Source of the DNA: Semisulcospira habei
Taxonomy: Eukaryota; Mollusca; Gastropoda; Semisulcospiridae
Assembly (NCBI GenBank): GCA_036245525.1
Contig: BTPG01000003.1
Location: 187,279,033-187,343,032 of the forward strand
DNA length: 64,000 nt
Direction of reading: 5' to 3'
Shown: in pieces, positions 1 to 10,318 of the stretch
Position numbering within the stretch: position 1 is the stretch's first letter
Layout: every line of letters begins with the position of its first letter
Translations under genes and position numbers: made by a program
Notes under the pieces: generated by a model
Databases searched by the model: none
What the model was told of the DNA's origin: nothing
The model's input: only the letters and a program-made list of their open reading frames with translations

Positions 1-485
1 CTCCCCATCACCTCTTCGTATCCGGTGTTGTCCTCCCCTATTTTGGCATTAAAATCGCCCATGACGATGGTGATGTCTCGCTCCGCACATTTGTCCACGG
101 CACTCTGGAGTCGGTCGTAGAACTCTTGTTTCTCCTCCTCGTCCCTGTCATTAGTGGGCGCATAACACTGGATGACGTTCAGCTTGAGCTTTTTCTTGGT
201 TCTAAAGGCTGCTGTGATGATTCTTGGCCCAAGAGGTTCCCAGCCCATCAGCGCTCTCTGTACCACTGGTGACAGCATGAATGCTACGCCTTCTGTATGG
301 GGGGCATTCTCCTCTTCATGACCTGAATACAGAATCATCTCCCCACTTAACAGCCTTTTCTGGCCAGACTGCGTCCATCTGGCTTTACTGATACCTAGCA
401 GGGAAAGGTTGTACTTTTGCATTTCCGCTGCTATCTGGGCGGCCTTGCCGCTCTGGTACATGGTCTTGACGTTCCATGTGCCCAT
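1..485 (-). CDS. RTE-like LINE: endonuclease domain, runs off the left edge
   Basis: On the minus strand an open frame begins at an ATG at 485 (MGTWNVKTMYQSG) and stays open to base 1, leaving the window within the domain. It encodes the N-terminal apurinic-like endonuclease of a non-LTR retrotransposon. The block MGDFNAKIGEDNTGYE carries the GDFN motif with catalytic Asp and Asn, and QCYAPTNDRDEEEK precedes it. This enzyme nicks target DNA to prime reverse transcription. Annotation pipelines often label such sequences craniofacial development protein 2-like, but here it is the mobile element. The RT half would lie left of the window. The same family supplies the copies at 2365-2749 and 7327-8586, identified by shared 5' and 3' ends. 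Confidence 0.85.
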   Translation of the reverse strand, partial: MGTWNVKTMYQSGKAAQIAAEMQKYNLSLLGISKARWTQSGQKRLLSGEMILYSGHEEENAPHTEGVAFMLSPVVQRALMGWEPLGPRIITAAFRTKKKLKLNVIQCYAPTNDRDEEEKQEFYDRLQSAVDKCAERDITIVMGDFNAKIGEDNTGYEEVMG

Positions 486-842
486 GGTTGTATCCCTGGA
501 TAGAGAGAGGCGGCTCGGTCCTGTGGCTTCCGAAGACTTCCGGCTTTCACCACAGGACGTCATAAGTCTTCTGGTAGAAGAACCTTCCTCCTCCAGGAAA
601 GGAATTACTGTTAGTCTTTTCGTCGGCGTTTTTGTAGCTATTTCCTTTTTTGCAGGGTGGGGAAGCTACCCCCACGCCCAACCCCCTTACTAGGAGGACC
701 AGGGGTTTTCTGTCGGGGTCACCTTCCCTTAGACCATGTTGGTTCACGGCACCTTATTTCATTCGGTGCACCCCTCTCACGAGGGACCCCCTATCCACCA
801 CCCAGGGGACGCGCCTCAACGCCATATGGTCCCAGCGCGAGG
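486..842 (-). other. 5' leader of the RTE-like LINE
   Basis: Minus-strand sequence upstream of the endonuclease ATG. Its outer end (CCTCGCGCTGGGACC, at 842) is exactly the left end of the 2365-2749 copy, which is bounded by a target duplication, so 842 is probably the true 5' end and this copy is not 5' truncated. It probably holds the internal promoter. From 843 to 1117 I see no feature. Confidence 0.7.
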
Positions 843-1117
843 CAGAATTTATTACAGGAGCCCAAATCAGGCAATATTATGTTAAGGCATACCTTCTGCG
901 TCCTCTGCAAAAACAGAATGAAAAATATTGAATCTGTGGCTCACAGTGAAGGTATTTGTGTACCCAGTAAATGGCCATTTCCGCGAAATCGAAAAAAACA
1001 ATAATAATAATGTTTCCGATGCCCTCAGAAATTTTGTATACAACTGATAAGTCTATTTCAGGTTTTATTAATTAGGATTGAGTACCACAGATACTCCCAA
1101 CCTGATTTTATGATGCT

Positions 1118-1565
1118 GTGATGCATTTAGGGTCCACAGTGGCTGAATCTGCTGCCCTACCCCCATTTTATCAGTACGCATAGGAACGCAAAATGATCAA
1201 AAAAATTGCTCACGTCATACTCTTCTGTTTAAATATTTTTGTTTCCAGTTTTTTTAACAAAGTATGCATATTGAGTATAAAAATCTGTGATCATTTCATT
1301 AATTTCAACGTGACCCATCAATTTAATTGTAACTATTTTGGATTAAGAACATAAGGGGGGGGGAAGGGGGGGGGGTTCTGTAAACAGGGGCTGCTGCTAA
1401 AGCTTCTACCGGCTGGAGTTGGAGGCATGATGTACCGATGGCTAAAAGACTTCCTCTTCAACAGAATTGCATGATTGAAGTTGACAGCACACTCAGCAGT
1501 CTTGTCAAACTCAGGGAAGATGTATCTCAGGGAGGTGTCGTGTCTCCGATCCCTTTCATGTCCAT
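1118..1565 (+). pseudogene. Degenerate LINE RT fragment, left arm of an inverted pair
   Basis: The sequence from 1118 to about 1340 and again from about 1470 to 1550 reappears in reverse complement at 2761-3140. The inner part encodes LVKLREDVSQGGVVSPIPF, a worn version of the RT motif normally written G-V-x-Q-G. It lies on the plus strand, and its partner on the minus strand carries the same motif. Two copies of one LINE in opposite orientation explain this; it is not a DNA transposon with long terminal repeats. A G-rich run lies at 1355-1375. Confidence 0.5.
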
Positions 1566-1949
1566 AAAATATAGGGAACGTTCGACAGTATTCTGATCAA
1601 GATGTGACCAATCAATTTGTTTGCTGTTTGTTTAGTGGAGATAAAAAGGCAAAAAATGATAGACTGAATGAGTGAAACTAGCTGGTCTTTTAGGAGATAT
1701 TTTACATAGCGTAAGGCAGGTCTAGTATTGTCTTTTCTTCTCATTTATTTTCGTCTAGAAAGATGTAAATATGAATATGCGTAATAACGTTTCGTGGTTC
1801 CTAACAGCCAAAACAATGTTGAAAAAATTATCCAGATGGCTCTAAGAATGTCACTGCATCATGAGAATGACCCATGTTCTGCATCTTGTCAAGCCTGGCA
1901 TTTTTGGTTTTGCAGGAGTGTTTCATCTTGTCGAAGTATCTTGGTATCC

Positions 1950-2353
1950 CACTACTGGTCTGACCAAACTGGCGTTTGCTTGCGCCAGGATGCTGTAATT
2001 TGCGCCAATGTGGCCCCCACCAGGTTCTTCATCAGAGACTTTTTTCCCGCAGCTCTAGCTTCCATGGCCTCCACATGAATCCAGTAATTTATTTGTTGCC
2101 AGTCTGTCTTTGGTATTGGAAGGTCTCCAGTTTTCAAGGTGACCTCTTCCATCTGATTGAAAGAGATGGTCTAGCTCAGTTTGAGTGGCCATCTTTCAGT
2201 CCAGCTGCTGACTCTATTGGCGGCATCCTGGATTCTGCAGGATGCTATTTCAGTATGTTCTGCTGCGCTCCTCACTGCAAAGTCATCCGCATGGAGGATG
2301 TTCGAGACGAACCTTGGTACTGCTGTACTGTACTGATGTCATTAATGTAGACC
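1950..2353 (-). pseudogene. Degenerate LINE RT, palm and thumb region
   Basis: Minus-strand translation in shifting frames gives VYINDIST, then ILHADDFAV-like sequence near 2270-2300 (the catalytic F/A-D-D region) and further on AGKKSLMKNLVGATLAQITASW, typical of the thumb of Jockey-type RTs. It continues the minus-strand fragment at 2761-3140; the two were one element before the 385-bp insertion at 2365-2749 split them. Stops and frameshifts are frequent, so it is dead. Confidence 0.5.
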
Positions 2354-2364
2354 AAGAACAACAT

Positions 2365-2749
2365 CCTCGCGCTGGGACCATACGGCGTTGAGGCGCGTCC
2401 CCTGGGTGGTGGATAGGGGGTCCCTCGTGAGAGGGGTGCACCGAATGAAATAAGGTGCCGTGAACCAACATGGTCTAAGGGAACGTGACCCCGACAGAAA
2501 ACCCCTGGTCCTCCTAGTAAGGGGGTTGGGCGTGGGGGTAGCTTCCCCACCCTGCAAAAAAGGAAATAGCTACAAAAACGCCGACGAAAAGATTAACAGT
2601 AATTCCTTTCCTGGAGGAGGAAGGTTCTTCTACTAGAAGACTTAACCACCTGGAGTAGAATCGAAGGAGAAGCACAGGACAGGAGTTGCTGGAGGTCTCT
2701 CGTCGACGGCCTATACCCGGGTAGGGGTGACGGGCGTAAGTAAGTAAGT
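2365..2749 (+). mobile_element. Internally deleted RTE derivative (5' leader fused to 3' end)
   Basis: The first about 270 bases match the 5' leader of the RTE element (compare 570-842, minus). The next about 100 bases match its 3' end (compare 7327-7440, minus), including the (TAAG)n tail. Everything between, endonuclease and RT, is missing. The join lies near 2640 within a short stretch shared by both sides (AGAAGACTTA). The copy is flanked by an 11-bp duplication, AAGAACAACAT (2354-2364 and 2750-2760), so the deleted form itself was inserted by retrotransposition, presumably using enzyme from a full-length relative. Confidence 0.8.
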
Positions 2750-2760
2750 AAGAACAACAT

Positions 2761-3140
2761 GAGACACATCACCTCCCTAAGGTACACCTTCCCTGAGTTT
2801 GACAAGAATGCTGAATGTGCTGTTTACTTCAGTCTTGCTGTTCTATAAAAGAGGAAGTTCTTCAGCGGCAGCCCTTGTTTACAGACATTTCCCCCTTTTA
2901 TGCTTTAACAAAACAAAAAAAAAGAATTACAATTAAATTGATGGGTCACATTGAAATTAATGAAATGATCACAAATTGTATGCTCAATGTGCATACTTTG
3001 TTAAGAAAACTGGCAACAAAAATATTTAAACAGAGAGGAGTATGACAAGCAATTTTTATGATCATTTTGCGTTTCTTTGCGTACTGGTAAAATGGGGGTA
3101 GGGCAGCAGATTCAGCCAATGTGGTCCCTAAAACATGTCA
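2761..3140 (-). pseudogene. LINE RT fragment, right arm of the inverted pair
   Basis: Reverse complement of the segment at 1118-1550. The minus strand reads LVKLREGVP, a stop, then GGDVSHV, matching LVKLREDVSQGGVVSPIPF of the left arm. It is the upstream continuation of the RT remnant at 1950-2353. Confidence 0.5.
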
Positions 3141-3345
3141 TGACAAATGACGTTTGACAAATTAATGACGCGTATGTCCTGCGCCCCTTATAGAACTTAC
3201 TGACGCATTGCCAGATCTGCTAGACTTTTCAATAGGAGATAATTCAACATCAGAATCAGGTCAAAGACAAAAGGTAGAGACCATTGACAGCGAGTACAGG
3301 TCTCATATAGAAGGACTTTGTCGGTTATGGTTCATCCCATCAAGT
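3136..3345 (+). repeat. Dispersed repeat, second copy at 17892-18100
   Basis: Begins CATGACAAATGACGTTTGAC and includes CTGCGCCCCTTATAGAAC and AGGAGATAATTCA. A same-strand copy lies at 17892-18100 with scattered substitutions. I recognise no coding sequence and cannot assign it to a known family. Confidence 0.6.
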
Positions 3346-3479
3346 TATTTTTTTTTTTTCTGCAATGAATTACTTACGAAAAGGTCGAACAGTTACAAAG
3401 CTGGCTAACGAATTCATCCAATGCCTATCTCCAAGCCAGCTATGTCCACAATTCCAAGTGAATAAAACGAAAATTACGG

Positions 3480-3630
3480 ACTGAAATGCGGGTCAACCGA
3501 CTGTATATAAACGGAAAATTTTCTCTTCAACCCATTAAAATATGCCCCAAGGCTCTCGGAAATACATTTCGATCAAAGCATTTCCGAAAGTTTCAGGCCT
3601 GTACGTACATAAACACGGGAGATACTCGTG

Positions 3631-3710
<80 letters not shown>

Positions 3711-3711
3711 A

Positions 3712-3759
<48 letters not shown>

Positions 3760-3830
3760 CGCTTCCCCCTGCCAAATGTACGTTCAGCAGCGCGTTTAGC
3801 GTAGCTAGAAATGACGTAATTTATATTGTG
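3480..3830 (+). repeat. Dispersed repeat with internal (AC)n tract
   Basis: The flanks (GGTCAACCGACT and CAAATGTACGTTCAGCAG) recur inverted at about 16870-17270, with a TG-rich tract at the matching internal position, so the microsatellite is part of the dispersed unit. The AC run covers 3635-3758 with one interruption. Confidence 0.55.
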
Positions 3831-3993
3831 TTACTTCTTTGTCTGAATTCGGGATCCGCCCCCCCCCCCCTCCCCCCCCCCCCACACCACCACATCGTGT
3901 GCATTCTACGGCGGAACGTGCTCCGAACAGCACTATCTCAAAGTCTACCGTATTTAAAATACGGTAGACACAAATGGCAAAATAGCTACACTT

Positions 3994-4194
3994 TTAACCC
4001 CTTCACTGCCGAGACAAAACATTGAACTCAATTGCAAGAGGCATAGATCCTCATGAGCCCCCGCAACTCATGAGGATCTATGCTTTTTGCATATCACTTT
4101 GTATCCAGTTTGTTTTGACGGCTGTGGATCTTGAAGTTGAATTTACAATGATTTTTAAATCACAATCTGTATCAACTGGCAGTAATGGGGTTAA
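3994..4194 (+). mobile_element. Hairpin MITE family A, TTAA-flanked
   Basis: Begins TTAACCCCTTCACTGCCGAG and ends AATGGGGTTAA. Between lies the family hairpin GCAAGAGGCATAGATCCTCA and its complement. About 20 copies or fragments of this roughly 200-bp unit occur in the window. TTAA targets with CCC/GGG termini are the hallmark of piggyBac transposons; no transposase is present. Confidence 0.7.
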
Positions 4195-4260
4195 ACAAAA
4201 GTTTTATAATTATGTACATTGTCCATACCTCTACGTGGTTTACCTTCGCGTGGTCTATAG

Positions 4261-4340
4261 CCCCCCCCCCCCCCCACCCCCCACCCCTCCCACACCCCCC
4301 CCCCCCCCCACCGCCACTTCCCCTTCCCCTCCATCCCCCT
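4261..4340 (+). repeat. C-rich low-complexity tract
   Basis: Runs of C broken by A and T. Simple sequence only. Confidence 0.8.
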
Positions 4341-4779
4341 CGTTCAGCTATTTCTAAATAATGTTTACTTCTACTGGAAATCTTTCTTTTAGTTTGGCTG
4401 GCCAGACTTTTCCCCTTTCCTGAGATGGCCTTAGTCATCTGCTCGGCGTTAAACCCAAATAATTAATTTAATAACTAAACCTCGTTCAGCACTGACCTGA
4501 TCATCTCCACCTGGTCCATATACACTTGTTCACGGTCATCTGGCCCAGGGAGCAGTCGTCAGCTCGTCCCCATGCAGACCCCGTCGCCGGCAGATCTTGC
4601 TTTTAGTCATGATATCGTTGCGTAATCGGTCACCTCTGTGACTCTGGGCGTAGACATTTCCTACAACCCGTGTATTGGAGGTGATCGATTACGCAACTAT
4701 CATCCCATGCCTGTGGTCATGTTCATGAAGTCATGTGCCCTGCCACTGTGCGCACACTGTACGTCAAGTTCATTTTTGT

Positions 4780-4967
4780 CAGGGTTTCTGAAATCTTGGT
4801 TCGTTCAACGACCAAAGAAGCCTACACTGTCCAAGAAACATGGATACAAGTTGGTCTCAGCAAGAGACATAGATCCTCATGAGCCCCCGCATTCGCGGGG
4901 CTCATGAGGATCTATGTCTCTTGCAGTTGGATCGTGTTCACTTTTTTTCCGCCGTCGAAGGGTTACT
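4780..4967 (-). mobile_element. Hairpin MITE family A
   Basis: Reverse orientation copy with a complete hairpin centred on 4892 (arms from about 4859). The flanks match the family (GTATCCATGTTTC and AGTGAACACGATCC in reverse), but the terminal TTAA sites are not intact. Confidence 0.65.
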
Positions 4968-5149
4968 ATGAATGCGCTCCACCGCGTACAATGAATAAAC
5001 AGGGGACTTAAAACCTACCAATAATGCGTGTCGCTAGGGATGGGGGAAATCAGGTTGCTTCCCCTTATTGAACAACCCTGTCGTGTCTTTCAGCTAAAAA
5101 CTATGCCACTAAAATCAAGGACACACAGACGCGAACAAACATAAACACT

Positions 5150-5219
<70 letters not shown>

Positions 5220-5359
5220 AAAGCGCACGCACCACAGGACAGAAAACATCAGTCGCCTCAGTAAGCAAATGGGCCCGAAGACGTTATGCTACTGGGGGCG
5301 GCCTTCAGACGGACAAATGAAACAACAACAGAAAAACAACTGACACACATAGACGCACG

Positions 5360-5438
<79 letters not shown>

Positions 5439-5457
5439 ACACACACACACACACAAA

Positions 5458-5506
<49 letters not shown>

Positions 5507-5559
5507 ACACACACACACACACAAACAAACACACACACACACACATACACACACACCAC

Positions 5560-5604
<45 letters not shown>
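5150..5604 (+). repeat. Long (AC)n microsatellites
   Basis: A pure AC run covers about 5150-5212. A longer run at 5362-5604 is interrupted by AT and AAAC. Between them, 5268-5290 holds half of a hairpin (GGGCCCGAAGACGTT) whose full form is at 40697-40752. Confidence 0.9.
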
Positions 5605-5606
<2 letters not shown>

Positions 5607-5658
5607 TTGAAATGTTTGAAATGTTTTATTTGGGATAACTGATTACATCATTAATGAC

Positions 5659-5752
5659 TTAACCCTTTAGCTAGGCGGTAGCGCTGTTAGTCGCAGTGAT
5701 TCTTGCAGTAATCACCGCGACTGAAAGCGCTACCGACCGTCAATAGGGTTAA
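5659..5752 (+). mobile_element. Hairpin MITE family D, TTAA at both ends
   Basis: TTAACCCTTTAG at the left and ATAGGGTTAA at the right enclose an imperfect hairpin containing TAGTCGCAGTGATT and its partner. Related copies lie at 37135-37217, 54477-54564 and 58210-58299. From 5753 to 6455 I see no feature. Confidence 0.65.
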
Positions 5753-6452
5753 TTGTCTTCCAGCTTGTTCCTCAAATGAATCTTCAAACGGCAAAACAAT
5801 AGAAGTTAAGCTGACAAGGAACAAGGAAAAAATCTTTTCGGTAATTAGACCGATTTTCAATGATAATTAAGTACAGAAAATCAAGTAGTAAAGAAAAGAA
5901 TATGTTCACTTACGCGTGCTTTAAAGGAATTTAAAGAAAGAGACAGCTTTTACAGACCCTAAGCGCTCCCGGAGCACTCGCAGGAGATGGATGGACCATG
6001 ATAACAAAGCATAAAACTGTTTGACAAATATCAACACCTGATACATATTAAATTTGTTACAGTGCCTCCTGACAAGTGCGTGATTACATCACTGTGTGTC
6101 AGTTTTACTGCTGAAGCTTATGCGCGGCTACACTCCACCAATTGTCAGAGCCGTCCGAGGTAAAAGATATGTATAGTTCCCAACTCCAGTCCATCGAGCA
6201 AAATGGAAAGTAGCTGGAGATCTGATATGGCGGCCTTCGTGGGATTACATCACAGTCAGATGTCTTAATTAATCTGCCCGTGAGCGAAACGTGCAGTCAT
6301 GCCCGGAAATCATTGTAACAGGTGTGTACGGTCACCGCGGACGCATAGTTAGTTTAAAGCTTATTAATGTTTTTTTTTAATTTAAAAAAGAGCGCCAGAT
6401 AGTAGCAGCATAAAAATAAAGGCTACTTTCAGCTGTTCTATCAACCAACTTG

Positions 6453-6455
<3 letters not shown>

Positions 6456-6512
<57 letters not shown>
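6456..6512 (+). repeat. (AG)n microsatellite at a LINE tail
   Basis: Pure AG run abutting the CAATGA repeats that form the 3' tail of the LINE lying to the right on the minus strand. Confidence 0.85.
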
Positions 6513-6515
<3 letters not shown>

Positions 6516-7065
6516 ATGACAATGACAATGACAATGATCCTTTATTTGACAACGGTAAAAGTTTTGGTAGTAACAACCATTTTTCGAACTTGCCGTTGCT
6601 AATCTACTGATTACAGAGTTACTATCGTACTAATTGTTTTCTACTACTAAGAAGGAAAAAAAAATTACATGACACAGCACAAGCCAAGAATGAAAAAAAA
6701 GAAAAAAAATAATAATGTTGGGGGGGGAAGTGACATAGGAATTACCAACTTTACTGGTCGGGCATAATGACATGTTGTGAGGTTTAATTAAAATAATATA
6801 ATGAGAATACACACAACGTAATACGCATACATAACGCAAGCACATTTGAGCACGCCACTCTCTATCTCTAATATACACGTGCGCACACGCACACACGCAC
6901 AACGCACACACGTGCACACACGCTTACGCGGCTTAAGCTAGTCAGTCATATGAGTAGCTGGCTACATACAAGCTGTACCGAATAAATATGAGTCATCAGT
7001 CGAAACCTGTGATACACGCAATTAATGATCTAATGAGAAATAGTATTTTTCAATATGTGCACAGT

Positions 7066-7326
7066 CACGGGGATGCTGCTGACAAAAATAAGTACTTGAT
7101 GAGACTGACTTTAAACGAGGAGAAAGTAGCTGATGTCGTGACGTTTCTAGGCAAGGCATTCCAAAGACTAGAGCCAGAGAACGTCAAACTCGTTTTATAG
7201 AGATCAATTCTAGGTCGCGGCACAATAAGGGATTTTCTTGATCTGGAGTATGTTGATGACTGGACGGTAAATAGCGATGTGATATATCGGGGTAGCTTAT
7301 CGTTTAATGCCTTGAACATAACCATT
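7066..7326 (-). pseudogene. CR1/L2-type LINE: C-terminal end of the RT protein
   Basis: Encodes MVMFKALNDKLPRYITSLF, then a SRSRKSLIVPRPRID segment and SSLWNALP, ending IKYLFLSAASP and a stop. The W-N-x-L-P motif followed by F-K-x-x-L is the usual C-terminus of CR1/L2/Jockey RT proteins. The first residues continue in frame from the fragment that ends at 8587, showing one protein cut by the RTE insertion. Confidence 0.75.
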
Positions 7327-8586
7327 ACTTACTTACTTACGCCTGTCACCCCTACCTGGGTATAGGCCGTCGACGAGAGACCTCCAGCAACACCTGTCCT
7401 GTGCTTCTCCTTCGATTCTACTCCAGGTGGTTCCCAGTCTCTTGATGTCTGCTTGGAGGTCTCGACGCCAGGCGTTTCTCGGCCTACCTCTTTTCCTCTT
7501 TCCCTGGGGATTCCATGACAATGCCTGCCTAGTGATACTGGAAGCTGGCTTTCTCAGGCTGTGACCGATCCATCTCCATCTTCTTCGCCCAATTTCATTC
7601 TCTGCTGTTATCTGCTCTGTTCTGTCCCAGAGTCTGACGTTGCTGATCTTCTCTGGCCAGTGGATTTTCAAAATTCTTCTAAGGCAACTGTTCATGAAGG
7701 TCTGTACTCTGTTGACTGTGGTTTTTGTCAATCTCCAAGTCTCTGCTCCATATAGGAGAACTGCTTTTACATTGGAGTTGAAAATCCGGACTTTGGTGTG
7801 TTGTGACAGCTCTCTGGAACTCCACACTTTTTTTAACTGGAGAAAGGCTGCTCTGGCTTTACCGATTCGTGCTCTGACATCTGCATCAGTGCCGCCTTTT
7901 TTGTCTATGATGCTCCCGAGATAGGTGAAGGACTCCACCTCCTCCAACGGGGTGCCAGCAAGCAAGATTGGTTCTTCCCTGGTTGTGTTCAGCCTCATTG
8001 TCTTTGTTTTCTGTTTGTGAATGGTGAGGCCCACTTGGGACGAGATGTCAGCAAGCCTCGTGGTCTTGTCCTGCATTTGTTGACGAGTGTGGGACAGTAA
8101 TGCCAAGTCGTCTGCAAAATCGAGGTCGTCAAGCTGTGTCCACAGTGTCCACTGTATTCCACTTCGTCTGTGCTCTGTGGTCATCTTCATGACCCAGTCT
8201 ATGGCCAGTAGGAAGAGGAACGGAGACAGCAGACACCCCTGCCTGACACCAGTTCTGACCTGGAGCTCCCTGGTGAACTGCCCTTCGTGGATCACGCGAC
8301 ATGTCATGCCATCATAGCTGCTCTTGATCAGGCGGACGAGCTTTGTGGGTACACCGTAGTGTCGTAGGAGTTTCCACAGAGTCTCTCGGTCCACGCTGTC
8401 AAATGCTTTTTCATAATCCACAAAGTTGACGTACAGCGGGGAGCTCCACTCCAGAGACTGTTCCACGATGATGCGGAGAGTGGCGATCTGGTCTGTACAT
8501 GATCGGTTCTTCCTGAATCCTGCTTGCTGGTCTCTCAGGTGGGGGTCAACGGAGCTCTTCATTCTCTCTAGGATGATCCTGTTGAA
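7327..8586 (-). mobile_element. RTE-like LINE, 5' truncated, nested insertion
   Basis: A 1260-bp copy bounded by a 12-bp duplication AACATAACCATT (7315-7326 and 8587-8598). It starts inside the RT domain (5' truncation, typical of target-primed insertion) and ends in (TAAG)n, read as CTTA repeats on the plus strand at 7327-7341. It interrupts the older CR1/L2-type LINE, which fixes the order of the two insertions. Confidence 0.9.
7333..8562 (-). CDS. RTE-like LINE reverse transcriptase, C-terminal two thirds
   Basis: An uninterrupted 409-residue frame; its first Met is internal to a longer protein truncated at 8586. RT motifs in order: QQAGFRKNRSCTDQI (about residues 13-27), VDYEKAFDSVDRETL (about 48-62, first catalytic Asp), [16 protein letters not shown] (about 102-117), DDLDFADDLALLSH (about 144-157, the FADD catalytic pair), ESFTYLGSIIDKKGG (about 211-225). 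The C-terminus has RRWRWIGHSLRK and GKRKRGRPRNAWRRDL, common in RTE-type elements. The open frame and clean target duplication suggest recent insertion, but the copy cannot move by itself because the endonuclease is missing. Confidence 0.85.
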   Translation of the reverse strand: MKSSVDPHLRDQQAGFRKNRSCTDQIATLRIIVEQSLEWSSPLYVNFVDYEKAFDSVDRETLWKLLRHYGVPTKLVRLIKSSYDGMTCRVIHEGQFTRELQVRTGVRQGCLLSPFLFLLAIDWVMKMTTEHRRSGIQWTLWTQLDDLDFADDLALLSHTRQQMQDKTTRLADISSQVGLTIHKQKTKTMRLNTTREEPILLAGTPLEEVESFTYLGSIIDKKGGTDADVRARIGKARAAFLQLKKVWSSRELSQHTKVRIFNSNVKAVLLYGAETWRLTKTTVNRVQTFMNSCLRRILKIHWPEKISNVRLWDRTEQITAENEIGRRRWRWIGHSLRKPASSITRQALSWNPQGKRKRGRPRNAWRRDLQADIKRLGTTWSRIEGEAQDRCCWRSLVDGLYPGRGDRRK

Positions 8587-9170
8587 AACATAACCATTCC
8601 CTTATTGTAAATTAGATGATCTTTCAGGGGCAGAATTTTTAAGGCTGCCAATTTTTGGTCAGTAGTTAAGCTGGGATCAGGGAGTATTAGTTTGGCAGCT
8701 CTCCGATGTAGAGAGTTCAATCTTTTCAAATTGACATCTCTCGAACCATCCCACACAGTAGAAGCATAGTCTATATGCGAACTAATATGGGCATTGAAGA
8801 ACAGTTGACGTGTCTCCATATCAGTAATGTGTTTAAGTTTTGCTAAGATGTACAGATTTCTGGAGACAATTTTACAAACGTTACTGATGTGTAGCTGCCA
8901 CCTAAGCTGGTTGTCCACCGTGACTCCTAGCAGGCGATGGTTAGTAACTTGGCTGATGGTTTTGCCTTGGAGGGATAGACTGAGTGAGAGAGAGCCAAGC
9001 TGGTGTTTTTGGCGGGTGCTAATTACTATGCTCTCCGTTTTTACCGGGTTTAAAATCATAATATTATGACTGCACCATTCATCAATATCTTGCAGTGTGT
9101 TTTGCAGTCGTGAATTGATGTTTGATATATCCTTATCTGGCGTGTGTACAGCAGCATCATCTGCAAACAT
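8587..9170 (-). pseudogene. CR1/L2-type LINE: RT palm (FADD) and thumb
   Basis: Begins MFADDAAVHTPDKD, which holds the FADD catalytic motif, followed by LNPVKTESIVIS and LLGVTVDNQLRWQLHI (RT motif with L-G-V-x-x-D) and HIDYASTVWDGS. It is cut off after YNKGMVMF by the RTE insertion. The few residues beyond come from inserted sequence. Confidence 0.75.
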
Positions 9171-9186
9171 ATCACATGTAACGCTT

Positions 9187-9802
9187 TCATTTTTTTATCG
9201 CAAGAGGAAGATCATTTATGAACAAGCAGAATAGAAGGGGACCAAGAATAGAGCCCTGTGGTACGCCATGCTTCACTAAACCTTGATTCGAGTATGAGCC
9301 ATTTAGTAATACCTTTTGTTTTCTACCTTCGAGGTAGGATTTGAGAAACGACGCCGAGTTGTTGGTGTACATAGATACTTTCTTGATCAGTATTTCGTGG
9401 TTTACTAGATCAAAGGCTTTACGAAAATCTAGAAACATGACTCCTGTAAGTTTTGAGTCGTTGATGGAAGATAACCAGGTGTCTATCATCCGTATCAGCG
9501 CAGTGTGACATGAGTGTTCTGATCTGAAGCCCGACTGCAATGAATAGATTAATTTTCGGCTTTCCAGGTATATAGATAGATGCTTGTGAATATGCCGTTC
9601 TAAGGGCTTGGACAGAACAGGTAGAAGTGATATGGGCCTAAAATTATTAATTTCACTAAGATCTTTAGATTTAGGTAGAGGTATTACTTTCGCGTCTTTA
9701 AATGCGTCTGGAAAACAATTAAAATTAATACAGAGGTTGTAGATATAAGTGATACTCTCTACAATGTATGGGAGGGATATCTTGAGTATTTTCGCACTAA
9801 TC
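9187..9802 (-). pseudogene. CR1/L2-type LINE: RT fingers and palm
   Basis: Contains DAKVIPLPKS and NNFRPISLLPVLSK (RT motif 1), SLQSGFRSEHSCHTALI, GVMFLDFRKAFDLVNHEIL with the first catalytic Asp, and KHGVPQGSILGPLLFCLFINDLP. The frame shifts at an A run near 9190 before the FADD part and at another near 9810. Confidence 0.75.
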
Positions 9803-10318
9803 TCATCCAGTCCTGATGATTTTTTTATTTTCCAAGGATTTAATTAATTTACCAATTTCATGGACCGTTATAGTGGGTATGATGAAAGGTTTTGTGCCGG
9901 CAGTTCTCTGCTTGCAGAAATCGACTAAGTTGTCCGGGCATACATAGTCATGCGACTCAGTTCCCGGCGGGATTAATGATTCTGCTACGGAGACGAAGTG
10001 GCTGTTGAAGCTGTTTGCTGTGAGATGCGGCGGTAAAGGAGTTGTGCTTTTATTCGTGCCTCTAGTAACTAAATTTATCGCACGCCATATTGTGGCACAG
10101 TCTTTACTTTCGTGAATAACTTTATCGAAAAGTAATTTCTTTGCCTTCAGAACCATGGATTTTATTCGATTACGTTCTTTCTTGTAATCGGTGAAGCGCT
10201 TCTCTCTTCTCAGCTCATCCCTGTGCTCCATGGCCTCGATAAGATCCGCAGTCAGCCAGCGTGGTAAAGTGGCGTATTTAACTCTTTGTTGTCTCAAGGG
10301 CGCGTGTTTATCTAGCAC
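9803..10318 (-). pseudogene. CR1/L2-type LINE: linker between endonuclease and RT
   Basis: 171 residues beginning MLDKHAPLRQQRVKY, with PRWLTADLIEAMEHRDEL and a basic KKERNRIKSMVLKAKK stretch, then FNSHFVSVAESL. This is the characteristic linker of CR1/L2/Jockey ORF2 (the HAPL and PW motifs). The DEIS motif that should follow lies in another frame beyond the A run near 9810. Confidence 0.7.

Noticed and set aside
1118..3140. A DNA transposon with about 400-bp terminal inverted repeats
   Set aside because: The repeats encode RT motifs on opposite strands and extend unequally, so they are inverted LINE copies.
5258..5642. Cys-Val and Thr-His repeat frames over AC/GT tracts (also at 3573, 45072, 62919)
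   Set aside because: Artefacts of dinucleotide repeats that lack stops in several frames.
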